From CAYVNU01 sp964453265 (lineage in GTDB: Bacteria; Patescibacteriota; Doudnabacteria; UBA920), in contig CAYVNU010000006.1 of NCBI GenBank assembly GCA_964453265.1, positions 1-41,359 on the forward strand: a stretch of 41,359 nt of DNA. Reading direction: 5' to 3'. A program made the translations under genes and the position numbers. Position 1 is the stretch's first letter. Each line of letters begins with the position of its first letter. Below, one piece after another: positions 28,354 to 36,430 of the stretch. A model generated the notes under the pieces. That model saw only the letters and a program-made list of their open reading frames with translations, did no database searches and was not told where the DNA came from.

Positions 28354-30024
28354 GTGTTAGAAACAAAAGAACAAAAACAAATTCTTGGAACAGTTATAGG
28401 GGTGGTGGTTTTGCTTTTGGCTGTTAATTTATTTAGCCGAGCGAATTTTAAATTTGTCGAAAAACCGGTTAACAAAAATCCGGATTTAGCTTTAGCCCAG
28501 TCTAAGGCGTATTTGAATTATTTAAATTCTTTAAAAATCGATAAGCAGGCTAGTCAGCAAGTTTTTCAAAAAATTCTTTCCGAGGAAGATGTAAAAGCTG
28601 AAGTGGAAAACCAACTTTCCGTTAATCAAAAAATTGATTATCAGGAAATTCCCGATTCTCAAATAAAAATTTCTAAAGAGAAAGGGCAAAAGGCTTTGGA
28701 AAATTATATTACGGAAATTGCCACGCCTTTGGCTAATTTTAATGCTCGTTCAACTGTATTGGCTTCGGGTTTATTTAGCAAGCAGCCCGCAATAGACGAC
28801 GAGCTTGAACGCTTTCGTCAGACTTTAGCTGTAAAGCTAAATACCGTTAGCGTGCCCGCAGAAGCTGTAAATGCCCATAAGTCTTTGCTTTTGGCAGTTG
28901 GTAGTTATTCGGACACAATCTCGGCGTCAGGAAAATATGCTTCGCCTGCGGACGCAAATGTTTGGCCGGAAGTTTATAAATCTTACGCTAAAATTAATAA
29001 GCATATTTCTGATTTTAATAGCGAATATTTAAGTTTGTTAGAAAAATATAAAATCGCCTTTTTGCCAATTAAAATCAAAAATTCTGAATTAGCAGAAAGT
29101 GGTTTTTTAATTCCTAAAGCAAATGCATTTTTAGGTGTTGGTGATGTAACTATTATAGCCGGCAATATTCCCGATTTAATTCGCCAAGCAGTAGAAGAGG
29201 GCTTGACCGCGGCATTTACCCAATTTATGGGGCAATTTTTAAACAAAATGTTGGCGAAAATAGAAGAAAATTATAAAATTTCCAACTTTTTGTATTACAC
29301 TGACGCCTTAGTGGCCGGCCAATACACAGACGATTATTTAAAAAAATATGTTAGTAATTCCCTAGATAAAAAAATAATTAAGCGTTTTATACCTCAGCTA
29401 AGCTGCGGCAAAGATAATTTAGATTTAAAACCATTTTTTGAAGCAAAAGCGCAGGAATATTTAGGTTTTGATCCGACAAATTTAAGCGTAAATGATCCGG
29501 ACTATTACATAAAATTAAATAAAGTTGGAAGTTTTCTCTCGACTTCTCAAGGTTGGCAAACTTATTATGAAGATGTAGCAAATCAAGTTACTAGTGAAGC
29601 GGAAAAAGCCGCGGAAAGAGAGCTTGTTAGTCCTGGGCTTAAGAGTCCGAGGGACACTTTAAGCGGTTCTATACAGGTTTCTGTAAATAGTATTGTCAGC
29701 GCGCAAAGAGCCGGTTTTGGTTCTATTATGCAGCTAGGAATTTCCAGTGCTAAAAATTTTATTAGCAAATTTATTTCTACTTTAACTCAAACTTTAGTTA
29801 CTCAGTTTGTCTTTAAGGGCGCTACGGCAAATGGTAATACCTTGGGAGTTTTAACTGAGCAATCAGCTTGTTTGGCAGCAGCTCAAATTAAGCCGGTTTT
29901 GCCGGTTTCGGAAACACCATATGTTGACCCGCAGGCGCCCCCCAATTCCGGCGATTTAATTGACTCAGAATGTGCCAAATTGCCCAGAGGTTGTACGACT
30001 CCAGCACCCACTCAGCCAAACTAA
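28354..30024 (+). CDS. Membrane-anchored extracytoplasmic protein, 556 aa
   Basis: Unknown function. It begins with GTG, then one hydrophobic segment (ILGTVIGVVVLLLAVNLF, about 10-28), so most of it is outside the membrane. Residues 45-230 are helical and Gln/Ser/Ala-rich. A segment near residue 250-290 reads FLIPKANAFLGVGDVTIIAG followed by IPDLIRQAVEEGLT, a pattern that recalls large VirB5/VirB6-like CPR proteins next to type IV pilus or secretion genes; I cannot confirm this. Two pairs of Cys near 350 and 510-530 could form disulfides. The C terminus is Pro/Thr-rich. A strong terminator starts at the stop codon. Confidence 0.6.
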   Translation: MLETKEQKQILGTVIGVVVLLLAVNLFSRANFKFVEKPVNKNPDLALAQSKAYLNYLNSLKIDKQASQQVFQKILSEEDVKAEVENQLSVNQKIDYQEIPDSQIKISKEKGQKALENYITEIATPLANFNARSTVLASGLFSKQPAIDDELERFRQTLAVKLNTVSVPAEAVNAHKSLLLAVGSYSDTISASGKYASPADANVWPEVYKSYAKINKHISDFNSEYLSLLEKYKIAFLPIKIKNSELAESGFLIPKANAFLGVGDVTIIAGNIPDLIRQAVEEGLTAAFTQFMGQFLNKMLAKIEENYKISNFLYYTDALVAGQYTDDYLKKYVSNSLDKKIIKRFIPQLSCGKDNLDLKPFFEAKAQEYLGFDPTNLSVNDPDYYIKLNKVGSFLSTSQGWQTYYEDVANQVTSEAEKAAERELVSPGLKSPRDTLSGSIQVSVNSIVSAQRAGFGSIMQLGISSAKNFISKFISTLTQTLVTQFVFKGATANGNTLGVLTEQSACLAAAQIKPVLPVSETPYVDPQAPPNSGDLIDSECAKLPRGCTTPAPTQPN

Positions 30025-30055
30025 ATCCGCCCTTTAATATTAGGGCGGATTTTTT
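30023..30055 (+). terminator. Strong intrinsic terminator
   Basis: AAATCCGCCCT (30023-30033) pairs exactly with AGGGCGGATTT (30042-30052) and a T-run follows. It overlaps the stop codon of the preceding gene. Confidence 0.88.
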
Positions 30056-30073
30056 AATTTTTTAGGCTTTTTG

Positions 30074-30082
30074 TGGTATAAT
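30074..30082 (+). promoter_or_regulatory. Extended -10 TGGTATAAT before a hairpin transcript
   Basis: TG, G, TATAAT (30077-30082) follows the terminator closely. It predicts a start near 30089, ahead of a long hairpin (30106-30180), not directly ahead of the protease gene. Confidence 0.5.
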
Positions 30083-30105
30083 TTATAAATAAGATGTCTA
30101 TTATG

Positions 30106-30180
30106 AAATGCAGTTTAAGGCGAAATTTCAGAATTTGTTCAAGTAGACAAAATTTTGAAATTATAGTTAAAACCGCATTT
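30106..30180 (+). repeat. Long hairpin with its own promoter; contains a 33-codon frame
   Basis: AAATGCAGTTT (30106-30116) pairs with AAACCGCATTT (30170-30180, one mismatch), and GAAATTTCAGAATTT (30122-30136) pairs with AAAATTTTGAAATT (30150-30162 area) around a GTTCAAGTAGAC loop. It could be a small structured RNA or another intergenic palindrome. An ATG at 30094 opens a frame of 33 codons to TAA at 30195 (MSIMKCSLRRNF...), which crosses both arms and is probably accidental. Confidence 0.45.
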
Positions 30181-30221
30181 GGAAAAGACTTTTAAGGTAA
30201 TATTTTTTGCGGAAATTTGTA

Positions 30222-30227
30222 TATAAT
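30222..30227 (+). promoter_or_regulatory. Possible -10 TATAAT of the htrA-like gene
   Basis: TATAAT is enclosed by GCGG and CCGC (about 30210-30232), which can pair across it. This could be an operator-like palindrome on the promoter, but the arms are only four bases and no good -35 is present. Confidence 0.35.
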
Positions 30228-30253
30228 ACCGCGTAAAATTAATTTTTAATCTT

Positions 30254-31504
30254 ATGAACGAAACAGAAAACAATCAAAACCTAAACCCAAATATTTTTGC
30301 AGTAACTAAAAAAACTTTGTTTATTTTAGTAATTTTTAGTTTAATATTCGGCGGCCTTGGCGGCGCGACTTTTAGTTTTTTAATGACAAAAAGCCAAAAT
30401 GCTAAAAATTCATCTTTTAATTCAAAAAATCCCGGTTTTAATGAGGCAAGGCAAACATTGGTAGAGGAGTCTTCCATTATAGATGTGGTTCAAAAAGTTT
30501 CGCCAGCTGTAGTTTCAATCGTGGCCTCTAAAGATTTAGGTCAAATGCAAGGCTATGGCTTTGACCCTTTTAGTGACGATCCGTTTTTTAACTTTTTTGG
30601 CCAGCAAAATAGCAGGCAAAAGCAGTCTTCTTCACCTAATGTTCAGGAAGTCGGTGCTGGCAGTGGATTTTTTGTATCAGCCGATGGAACTATTTTAACC
30701 AATAGGCATGTGGTTTTAGACGAACAGGCTAGTTATATGGTTATTACCAGTGAAGGAAAAAAATATGAAGCCAAAGTTTTAGCCAGAGACCCAATAAATG
30801 ATTTGGCAATTATAAAAATTGATATAAAAAACGCGCCGAGTTTAAGTTTGGCGGATTCTTTAAAAACCAAAATCGGCCAGCGCGTAATTGCCATTGGCAA
30901 TTCGCTTGGTCAGTATCAAAACACTGTTACTTCTGGTATAGTTTCCGGCATTGGGCGCAGTATTACCGCGGGCGGACAAGAAGGCAGTGAACTTTTAGAA
31001 GGCGTGATACAAACTGACGCGGCAATTAACCCCGGTAATAGCGGCGGACCTTTGCTGAATATTGAAGGTCAGGTTATTGGAATTAATACTGCAATAGACC
31101 AGCAAGGTCAACTGGTGGGTTTTGCTATACCGTCTAACGACGCCAGTAAAGCTTTGGTTTCTTACGCAAAAAATGGAAAAATTACCAGGCCGTTTTTAGG
31201 AGTTAGATATATAATGATAACTAAAGATTTTGCCAAAGCGCAAAAGCTTCCTAAAGATTACGGCGCTTTGGTTTTACGTGGGCAAACTGTTGCCGATTTT
31301 GCGGTTTTGCCGGGCAGTCCGGCAGATAAAGCCGGTATTGTGGAAAACGATATTATTTTAGAAGCTAACGGCAGCCGAATTGAAGATAAAACAACTTTGT
31401 CATCGGTATTAAAAAATTTAAACGCCGGAGATGAAGTTACCTTAAAAGTTTATCACAAAGGCGATGAGAAAATTTTAAAAATAAAGCTTGAAGATAGTAA
31501 GTAA
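30254..31504 (+). CDS. HtrA/DegP-like serine protease with PDZ domain
   Basis: Membrane-anchored quality-control protease acting outside the cytoplasmic membrane. An N-terminal hydrophobic segment (about 18-42, FILVIFSLIFGGLGGATFSF) anchors it. The trypsin-like domain has the triad H152 (TNRHVV), D183 (DPINDLAIIKID) and S263 (GNSGGPL). One PDZ domain follows from about 310 (FLGVRYIMITKDFAK ... AGIVENDIILEANGSRIED). A linker rich in Ser, Gln and Phe (75-125) precedes the protease domain. 416 residues and a single PDZ are typical of the DegS/HtrA forms in Gram-positives and CPR. The gene stands alone. Confidence 0.95.
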   Translation: MNETENNQNLNPNIFAVTKKTLFILVIFSLIFGGLGGATFSFLMTKSQNAKNSSFNSKNPGFNEARQTLVEESSIIDVVQKVSPAVVSIVASKDLGQMQGYGFDPFSDDPFFNFFGQQNSRQKQSSSPNVQEVGAGSGFFVSADGTILTNRHVVLDEQASYMVITSEGKKYEAKVLARDPINDLAIIKIDIKNAPSLSLADSLKTKIGQRVIAIGNSLGQYQNTVTSGIVSGIGRSITAGGQEGSELLEGVIQTDAAINPGNSGGPLLNIEGQVIGINTAIDQQGQLVGFAIPSNDASKALVSYAKNGKITRPFLGVRYIMITKDFAKAQKLPKDYGALVLRGQTVADFAVLPGSPADKAGIVENDIILEANGSRIEDKTTLSSVLKNLNAGDEVTLKVYHKGDEKILKIKLEDSK

Positions 31505-31509
31505 TTTCT

Positions 31510-31604
31510 AATCTACGAATTGACGAATCCTGCCAATAGGCTATTAATCTTTCTCATTCGAAGTATTTATAGTTGATTAGTAGATTTGGATTAATTTGTA
31601 GATT
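31510..31604. repeat. Palindrome before ruvX
   Basis: AATCTACGAATTGACGAATC (31510-31529) faces GGATTAATTTGTAGATT (31588-31604); the central part is free. Same style as the other intergenic palindromes, single copy. Confidence 0.6.
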
Positions 31605-31616
31605 CGAACTTAAAAT

Positions 31617-31991
31617 ATGAAAATACTAGGAATTGATTATGGAGAAAAGCGGATTGGCTTGGCTATAAGCGACGAGTCTCGAACTTTTGCAAGAGAGCTT
31701 GATATTTTGTCGCCCAAAGAATTTTGGGGGCAAATAAAAAATATCATTAAAGAGAACCAAATATCTCAAATTGTCCTTGGTTGGCCTTTAAACATGAGTG
31801 GAGAAATGACAGAAAAAACTAAGGAAGTTGAAAATTTTAAGTTAGAACTTGAAAGCAAAACAGGAGTATTAGTTGAAATTATGGATGAAAGGTTGTCATC
31901 AAAAATGGCCGAAAACATAAGCGGCAGCAAGAAAAACTTAGACAGCTTAGCCGCACAAATACTCTTGCAAAATTATTTAAATAAAAAATAA
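31617..31991 (+). CDS. ruvX: Putative Holliday junction resolvase / pre-16S rRNA nuclease YqgF
   Basis: RNase H-fold nuclease, implicated in 16S rRNA 5' maturation and recombination. The 124-residue product has GIDYGEKRIGLAISDESRT with the first catalytic Asp (D7), VLGWPLNMSGEMTEKTKEVE, then MDERLSSKMAE and a C-terminal LDSLAAQILLQNYL with the last acidic residue. Length is normal. Its stop overlaps the next start by one base (TAATG), so the two genes are translationally coupled. Confidence 0.93.
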   Translation: MKILGIDYGEKRIGLAISDESRTFARELDILSPKEFWGQIKNIIKENQISQIVLGWPLNMSGEMTEKTKEVENFKLELESKTGVLVEIMDERLSSKMAENISGSKKNLDSLAAQILLQNYLNKK

Positions 31992-32719
31992 TGAGCAGAG
32001 AAGTACAAATAATTAATCCAGTAGAAAAATTTAAAGAACCTGAATGGAAAAATGTTTTTGCTTTGGACGAAAAAGCTTTGGGCGAGTTAAGAGAGAGGGT
32101 AGATAGGAATAAGGGCGTTGTTCGCTTGGCGGTACATCCTTTGTTTGATGTTCATACAATTAAAAACAGGCCAGGGGAAAGATTGCCATATTGGTATGAC
32201 TCTGAAAAATCCAATAGAATAAGGCTGGGTTTTAAAAATACATTGCAGAAGCAGGGTTTGGGGACTCCGCCAGTTTTAATAATGGAAGAAGATGCCTCGC
32301 TACAGAGAACTAAAGAGTGTATAAATTCTTGGAACTTAGCATTAACATCGCCTTTGTATTATGTGCCTACTCATTTGCAAACTTCCGAACCAAAGCCTAA
32401 AATAAATAGTAAGCAATATGATAATGAAAATTGGTCTGATTTTATAAGAACCCTAAATAAAATAGATGCAAGAAAAATAATTTTAAGCGGAATGATGTTT
32501 AAAATTTTACAAGGCTTTAAACCAGATAACGAAATGGCGGATTTCATGACTCAACGCGTCAGTAAAGGGGCAAAATATTTAAATTACGATGTTCAAAATT
32601 GTGTGCGTTCTGTCTTAGAGAATTTATCTTCAAAATTTGATATTGAAATTTCAGGCATGACATTTCCTTATTCCAGAACAGATTTGCACAAAATTGAAAA
32701 ACACAAAAATAAGTATTAG
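31991..32719 (+). CDS. Hypothetical protein, 242 aa
   Basis: Not recognised. It is probably a soluble alpha/beta protein: hydrophobic strands such as GVVRLAVHPLFDVH (about 40-54), PPVLIMEED and KIILSGMMFKIL alternate with helices. The last part reads YDVQNCVRSVLENLSSKFDI with EISGM; a Cys in this place after a 'GM' strand recalls isochorismatase-like hydrolases, but the Asp and Lys partners are not clear, so I do not assign it. It starts one base inside the ruvX stop and is likely co-transcribed. Confidence 0.6.
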   Translation: MSREVQIINPVEKFKEPEWKNVFALDEKALGELRERVDRNKGVVRLAVHPLFDVHTIKNRPGERLPYWYDSEKSNRIRLGFKNTLQKQGLGTPPVLIMEEDASLQRTKECINSWNLALTSPLYYVPTHLQTSEPKPKINSKQYDNENWSDFIRTLNKIDARKIILSGMMFKILQGFKPDNEMADFMTQRVSKGAKYLNYDVQNCVRSVLENLSSKFDIEISGMTFPYSRTDLHKIEKHKNKY

Positions 32720-32828
32720 CCAGTTTGCCTTCTAAGAACAACGATGTTGGTAAAAATACAGCCGAGACATTAAAGTTTAGACAGTTTATCCGCATAAATA
32801 TTTCTTTATAATTATTTAAAAAAACAAT

Positions 32829-33017
32829 ATGTCTGAAACTGAACCTAAAATTATTGAATTTTATGTGCTTGGCTTTTTGCAAATGATGAAAACAAAAAAA
32901 ATGAGCTTAGATGAAGTATATACTCATTCATATAAAGATGCTATTTTAACAAAAGGAGAAGAAAATTTACCATACATAAAAGCAGCTTACGAAAAAATAA
33001 AAGCAGAAAGTAAATAA
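32829..33017 (+). CDS. Hypothetical protein, 62 aa
   Basis: Small, helical, charged; contains FYVLGFLQMMKTKKMSLDEV. No family recognised. Its stop codon overlaps the start of galT by one base (TAATG), which supports a real, coupled gene. No Shine-Dalgarno motif. Confidence 0.5.
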   Translation: MSETEPKIIEFYVLGFLQMMKTKKMSLDEVYTHSYKDAILTKGEENLPYIKAAYEKIKAESK

Positions 33018-34027
33018 TGTCTGAATTTCGTCAAAATCCAATAACTAAATCTTGGGTGCTTATTGCGCCGGGGCGCAATAAGCGGCCGGATGAGTATAAG
33101 ACTTATAGCGTTATGCGCGGCGTGCCGGAGCATGATAAGACTTGTGTTTTTTGTCCTGGCAATGAAAAGTTGAATCCGGAAATTGAAAGATTTGATTTTA
33201 AAGGCGATTTAATTTCGGAAAAAAGAGATGACTGGGAAATTCGGATTATCCCAAATAAATTTGCCTCTCTTGAACACTCAACTGTATATGAACATAAAGA
33301 ATTTTATATCTCTCATAGCGGCGATGGCGATCACGAAGTTATAATTACCAAAAAACATAATGAACCGGTGGCCTTGCAGTCTATTGCGATTGTGGAAAGT
33401 ACTTTAAAAGTTTTTAAAAATAGAATTATTGAATTAAGTAAGTATCCGGAATTAGCTTATGTACAAGTATTCCATAACCACGGGCGCGATGCCGGCGCCA
33501 GTGTAATTCATCCGCATTATCAGTTAATGGCAACTCCCATAGTGCCGCCCCACATTCACGGAGAAATTATGGGATGTCAACATTATTACGGTGTGCACGG
33601 CAGTGACATTTATGGCGATATAGTCAAAGAAGAATTAAAAGTTAGAGACAGGGTTTTGTATGAAAGCGATCATTTTGTAGTTTTGTCCGCTTACGCATCC
33701 AGACAGCCCTTTGAAACTTGGATAATTCCAAAAAGACAGTCTGCGCGTTTTGAAGAAATGACTGCCGATGAAATAAAACATTTATCTTTCGTACTTAAAG
33801 TTACGTTAGGCCAGCTTTATACAAAACTTTCTGACCCGCCCCTGAATTTTTACATTCACAATATGCCTTTAGGCCGTGAAAGTAAAACCTACAATGAACA
33901 CGCATACCGCTGGCACCTTACAATTTTTCCTAGAATTACCACTTGGGCAGGATTTGAATACGCAACCGGTATACCCGTAAACCCCATCCCGCCGGAAGTA
34001 ACCGCGAAGTTTTTAAAGGGGGAATAG
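33017..34027 (+). CDS. galT: Galactose-1-phosphate uridylyltransferase
   Basis: Transfers UMP between UDP-glucose and galactose-1-phosphate in the Leloir pathway; CPR members may act on other sugar phosphates. HNHGRDAGASVIHPHYQLMA contains the active site HPHxQ with nucleophile H167. VFCPGNEKLNPE supplies the zinc cysteines, and the second domain has NFYIHNMPLGRE with YNEHAYRWHLTIFPR. 336 residues is normal. galK and galE are not in the window, so the full pathway is unproven. Confidence 0.93.
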   Translation: MSEFRQNPITKSWVLIAPGRNKRPDEYKTYSVMRGVPEHDKTCVFCPGNEKLNPEIERFDFKGDLISEKRDDWEIRIIPNKFASLEHSTVYEHKEFYISHSGDGDHEVIITKKHNEPVALQSIAIVESTLKVFKNRIIELSKYPELAYVQVFHNHGRDAGASVIHPHYQLMATPIVPPHIHGEIMGCQHYYGVHGSDIYGDIVKEELKVRDRVLYESDHFVVLSAYASRQPFETWIIPKRQSARFEEMTADEIKHLSFVLKVTLGQLYTKLSDPPLNFYIHNMPLGRESKTYNEHAYRWHLTIFPRITTWAGFEYATGIPVNPIPPEVTAKFLKGE

Positions 34028-34035
34028 CGTGCCGA

Positions 34036-34090
34036 CCAGTCTCGCCGGCGAGCCGATGCGGATTTATCGGCGATGATCGATAATCAAAAT
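34036..34090. repeat. GC-rich palindromic patch after galT
   Basis: TCGCCGGCGA (34042-34051) is a perfect palindrome, and GCCGAT (34052-34057) pairs with ATCGGC (34066-34071). This patch is clearly more GC-rich than its surroundings. It could be a terminator stem without a T-run or the edge of transferred DNA carrying dinD. Confidence 0.5.
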
Positions 34091-34095
34091 TTCCA

Positions 34096-34902
34096 ATGAA
34101 CCCAAATCTTACATTATTTGGTCCGCATAAGGACTTTGAAGGTATAAAACAGCTCGATGAAAATGGAGTGGAATTTTGGACTGCGCGGGAATTAATGACG
34201 CTTTTAAAATATACAGAATGGAGAAATTTTGAAGAGGTTGTAAATAAAGCACAAAAGGCGTGCTTTAGGAGCGGTCAAACAGTAGACGACCATTTTGTTA
34301 GCTTGACCAAAATGGTTAAATTAGGGTCTAATACTGTTAGAGAGATTAAAGATTTTAAACTTGACCGATATGCCTGTTATCTTATCGCCCAAAATGGTGA
34401 CTCTGCTAAACAAGAAATAGCACAAGCTCAAAGTTATTTTGCCATTCAAACCCGCAAGCAGGAGATGCATGAACAAATGAATGGTGATGCAAAGCGCTTA
34501 TTTATCCGCCAAAAGGTTAAAGATGAAAACAAAAAGCTTGCAAGTACAGCAAAGCGCGCAGGGGTAACAAAATTTGGTTCGTTTAATGATGCTGGTTATT
34601 TAGGTTTGTATGGAATGAAGGTAAAAGACGTTGAACAATACAAAGACATTAAGAAAGGCGAGTTGCTTGACCGCGCAGGTTCAGAAGAATTAGCAGCGAA
34701 TTTATTTAGAATTACCCAAACTGAAGGTAAAATTAGAAGAGAAAATATTCACGGGCAGGACGACGCTAGTGCAACTCATTTTGACGTAGGTTCCAAAGTC
34801 CGCCAAACCATAAAAGACCTAGGCGGCACAATGCCGGAAAATTTACCTGCGGAGAAACATATTAAGGAATTAAAAAAGGGGATGAGGAAATTAAAGAAAT
34901 AA
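34096..34902 (+). CDS. dinD: DinD-like protein (BRO-N domain)
   Basis: E. coli DinD is an SOS-induced protein that inhibits RecA-mediated strand exchange. The 268-residue product resembles it along its whole length: GVEFWTARELMTLLKYTEWR (the BRO-N start), DRYACYLIAQNGD, YFAIQTRKQEMHEQ, YLGLYGMK and FRITQTEGKIRRENI, ending with THFDVGSKVRQTIKDLGGTM. The family is sporadic in bacteria and phages, so horizontal transfer is likely. No LexA box is evident to me upstream; a GC-rich palindrome lies just before the gene. Confidence 0.9.
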   Translation: MNPNLTLFGPHKDFEGIKQLDENGVEFWTARELMTLLKYTEWRNFEEVVNKAQKACFRSGQTVDDHFVSLTKMVKLGSNTVREIKDFKLDRYACYLIAQNGDSAKQEIAQAQSYFAIQTRKQEMHEQMNGDAKRLFIRQKVKDENKKLASTAKRAGVTKFGSFNDAGYLGLYGMKVKDVEQYKDIKKGELLDRAGSEELAANLFRITQTEGKIRRENIHGQDDASATHFDVGSKVRQTIKDLGGTMPENLPAEKHIKELKKGMRKLKK

Positions 34903-34938
34903 TTGATTATTGATAATTCATAATTGATAACTGAAACA
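34903..34938. repeat. ATTGATAATT word palindrome after dinD
   Basis: TTGATTATTGATAATTCATA and ATTGATAACTG are tandem TGATAATT-like words that can pair with themselves. It fills the 37-nt gap. Confidence 0.4.
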
Positions 34939-34939
34939 A

Positions 34940-35203
34940 ATGAAAAAACTATTAAAAATAAAAGTTTTTATTATTACAGAAGTAATTTTGGTAGCATTGT
35001 GGTATATTGTAAATTTTTTAATCTACGGCTATTCGTCGCGTCCAATGTCAGTTGATTGTGGTCCGTATGATTGTGAACCCCTGGCTGTTGTAGAACCTTT
35101 TAGAACCCAGATTAATTGGGTGTTAGTAGTGTTATTTTTTTCTTATATTTTAATTTTTATTATTGGTAGAATTGTTTTATATTTTAAAAATCAAAAAGTT
35201 TAA
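34940..35203 (+). CDS. Small two-helix membrane protein, 87 aa
   Basis: Unknown. Residues 6-29 (KVFIITEVILVALWYIVNFL) and about 58-82 (WVLVVLFFSYILIFIIGRIV) are hydrophobic helices. The loop between holds two close cysteines (VDCGPYDCEP) and may lie outside the cell. It precedes tpiA by 3 nt, so it is probably translated with it. Confidence 0.65.
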   Translation: MKKLLKIKVFIITEVILVALWYIVNFLIYGYSSRPMSVDCGPYDCEPLAVVEPFRTQINWVLVVLFFSYILIFIIGRIVLYFKNQKV

Positions 35204-35206
35204 ACT

Positions 35207-35908
35207 ATGAAAAAACTAATTATTGCAAATTGGAAGTTAAACCCAACTAGTTTAAAAGAAGCGCAGAAACTTGCTGCGGCAATATCGCTCACAAAAAAAA
35301 ATACGGTGGTTTTGTGTCCGCCGACTATTTTTTTATCTCAAATCGAATATCCTAATTTGGGCGCGCAAGATTGTTTTTGGGCAGAAAAGGGTGCCTATAC
35401 CGGCCAAACTTCGCCGGCGCAGTTAAAATCTTTTAAAATCAAGTATTGTTTGGTTTCTCACAGTGAAAGAAGAAGTTTAGGGGAGAGTGATGAAATGGCC
35501 AATGCCAAAATAAAAATTTTAATTGAAAATAAAATAATTCCGGTCCTGTGCGTGGGTTTTGGCACTAATGTAAAACAGGACGACTTGGAAGTCGTAGATG
35601 TGCTAAAATACCAGTTAGAAATAGGTTTAAAAGGAATAGATGTGTCTAAAGTTGTGGTGGCTTACGAACCTGTCTGGGCAATTTCTACCGGAGATCCTTA
35701 TGCAACTAAAAAAGTGGAAACGCCTGAGCATGCGGAAAAAATTGCCATTTACATAAAAAATAGATTTAAAGTTGCAAAAGTTTTGTATGGCGGAAGTGTC
35801 AATCCGTTAAACGCAGAAAGTTTTTTGTGTCAGCGGAATGTAGACGGGTTGTTAGTCGGCGGAGCCAGTTTATTGCCCAGTTATTTTAATCAGATAATTA
35901 ACTTTTAG
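35207..35908 (+). CDS. tpiA: Triosephosphate isomerase
   Basis: Interconverts dihydroxyacetone phosphate and glyceraldehyde-3-phosphate. Catalytic residues are seen: K10 (IIANWKLNP), H85 (CLVSHSERR) and E154 (VVAYEPVWAISTG), plus the phosphate-binding LYGGSVN near 190. At 233 residues it is slightly shorter than the 250-residue average because of loop trimming. It opens a run of sugar-phosphate genes (rpiB, rpe, transketolase). Confidence 0.95.
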   Translation: MKKLIIANWKLNPTSLKEAQKLAAAISLTKKNTVVLCPPTIFLSQIEYPNLGAQDCFWAEKGAYTGQTSPAQLKSFKIKYCLVSHSERRSLGESDEMANAKIKILIENKIIPVLCVGFGTNVKQDDLEVVDVLKYQLEIGLKGIDVSKVVVAYEPVWAISTGDPYATKKVETPEHAEKIAIYIKNRFKVAKVLYGGSVNPLNAESFLCQRNVDGLLVGGASLLPSYFNQIINF

Positions 35909-35916
35909 GGATAAGC

Positions 35917-35983
35917 AAGTAGTAGGTAGAAAAGTAGCGAAGCTATCTTACTACTTACTACTTACTACTTACTACTTACTACT
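35917..35983. repeat. Family C palindrome with (CTTACTA)5 array before rpiB
   Basis: GTAGTAGGTAGAAAAGTAGC on the left; on the right five exact CTTACTA heptamers (35947-35981) end two bases before the rpiB ATG. The heptamers are complementary to TAGTAAG words of the family. Confidence 0.8.
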
Positions 35984-36430
35984 ATGATTTACATTGCCAG
36001 CGATCACGCAGGGTTTGAGTTAAAAAATAAAATTATTGAGCACTTAAAAAGAACAGATCAAGAAGTTGAAGATTGTGGGCCTTTTGAATTTAACGGCCAA
36101 GATGATTACCCGGATTTTGTTTATCCTTGCGCAATAAAAGTGTCCGAGCACCCGGGTAGTATTGGAATTGTTATAGGAGGCAGCGGACAAGGTGAAGCTA
36201 TTGTTGCCAATAAAGTTAAAAAAATTAGAGCCGCGGTATATTACGGCGGACATGAAGACATTGTTAAGTTTTCCCGCCAGCATAATAATTGCAACATACT
36301 GTCTTTAGGTGCCAGGTTTATAGCTTGGGAACAGGCGGAGCGTGCCGTAGATTTGTTTATAGAAACCGGATTTGAAGCGGGTAGGCATGAGCGCAGGCTG
36401 GGAAAAATTAACAAGCTGGAAAATGACTAA
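35984..36430 (+). CDS. rpiB: Ribose-5-phosphate isomerase B
   Basis: Interconverts ribose-5-phosphate and ribulose-5-phosphate. The product (148 aa) starts MIYIASDHAGFELKNKIIEH, has the VEDCGPF segment, GIVIGGSGQGEAIVANKVKK and IRAAVYYGGHED, and ends with FEAGRHERRLGKINKLE, all LacAB/RpiB signatures. Family RpiB proteins carry a catalytic Cys in the GSGxG region; here the segment reads VIGGSGQGE without Cys at that place, as in some relatives. The next gene overlaps its end by 8 nt. Confidence 0.93.
   Translation: MIYIASDHAGFELKNKIIEHLKRTDQEVEDCGPFEFNGQDDYPDFVYPCAIKVSEHPGSIGIVIGGSGQGEAIVANKVKKIRAAVYYGGHEDIVKFSRQHNNCNILSLGARFIAWEQAERAVDLFIETGFEAGRHERRLGKINKLEND

Noticed and set aside
30094..30195. 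A 33-codon gene before the HtrA-like protease
   Set aside because: It crosses both arms of a strong hairpin and has no recognisable features, so an RNA or DNA structure explains the sequence better.
31991..32719. Isochorismatase-family hydrolase
   Set aside because: A Cys after a GM strand is suggestive, but I cannot place the catalytic Asp and Lys, so the gene is left as hypothetical.
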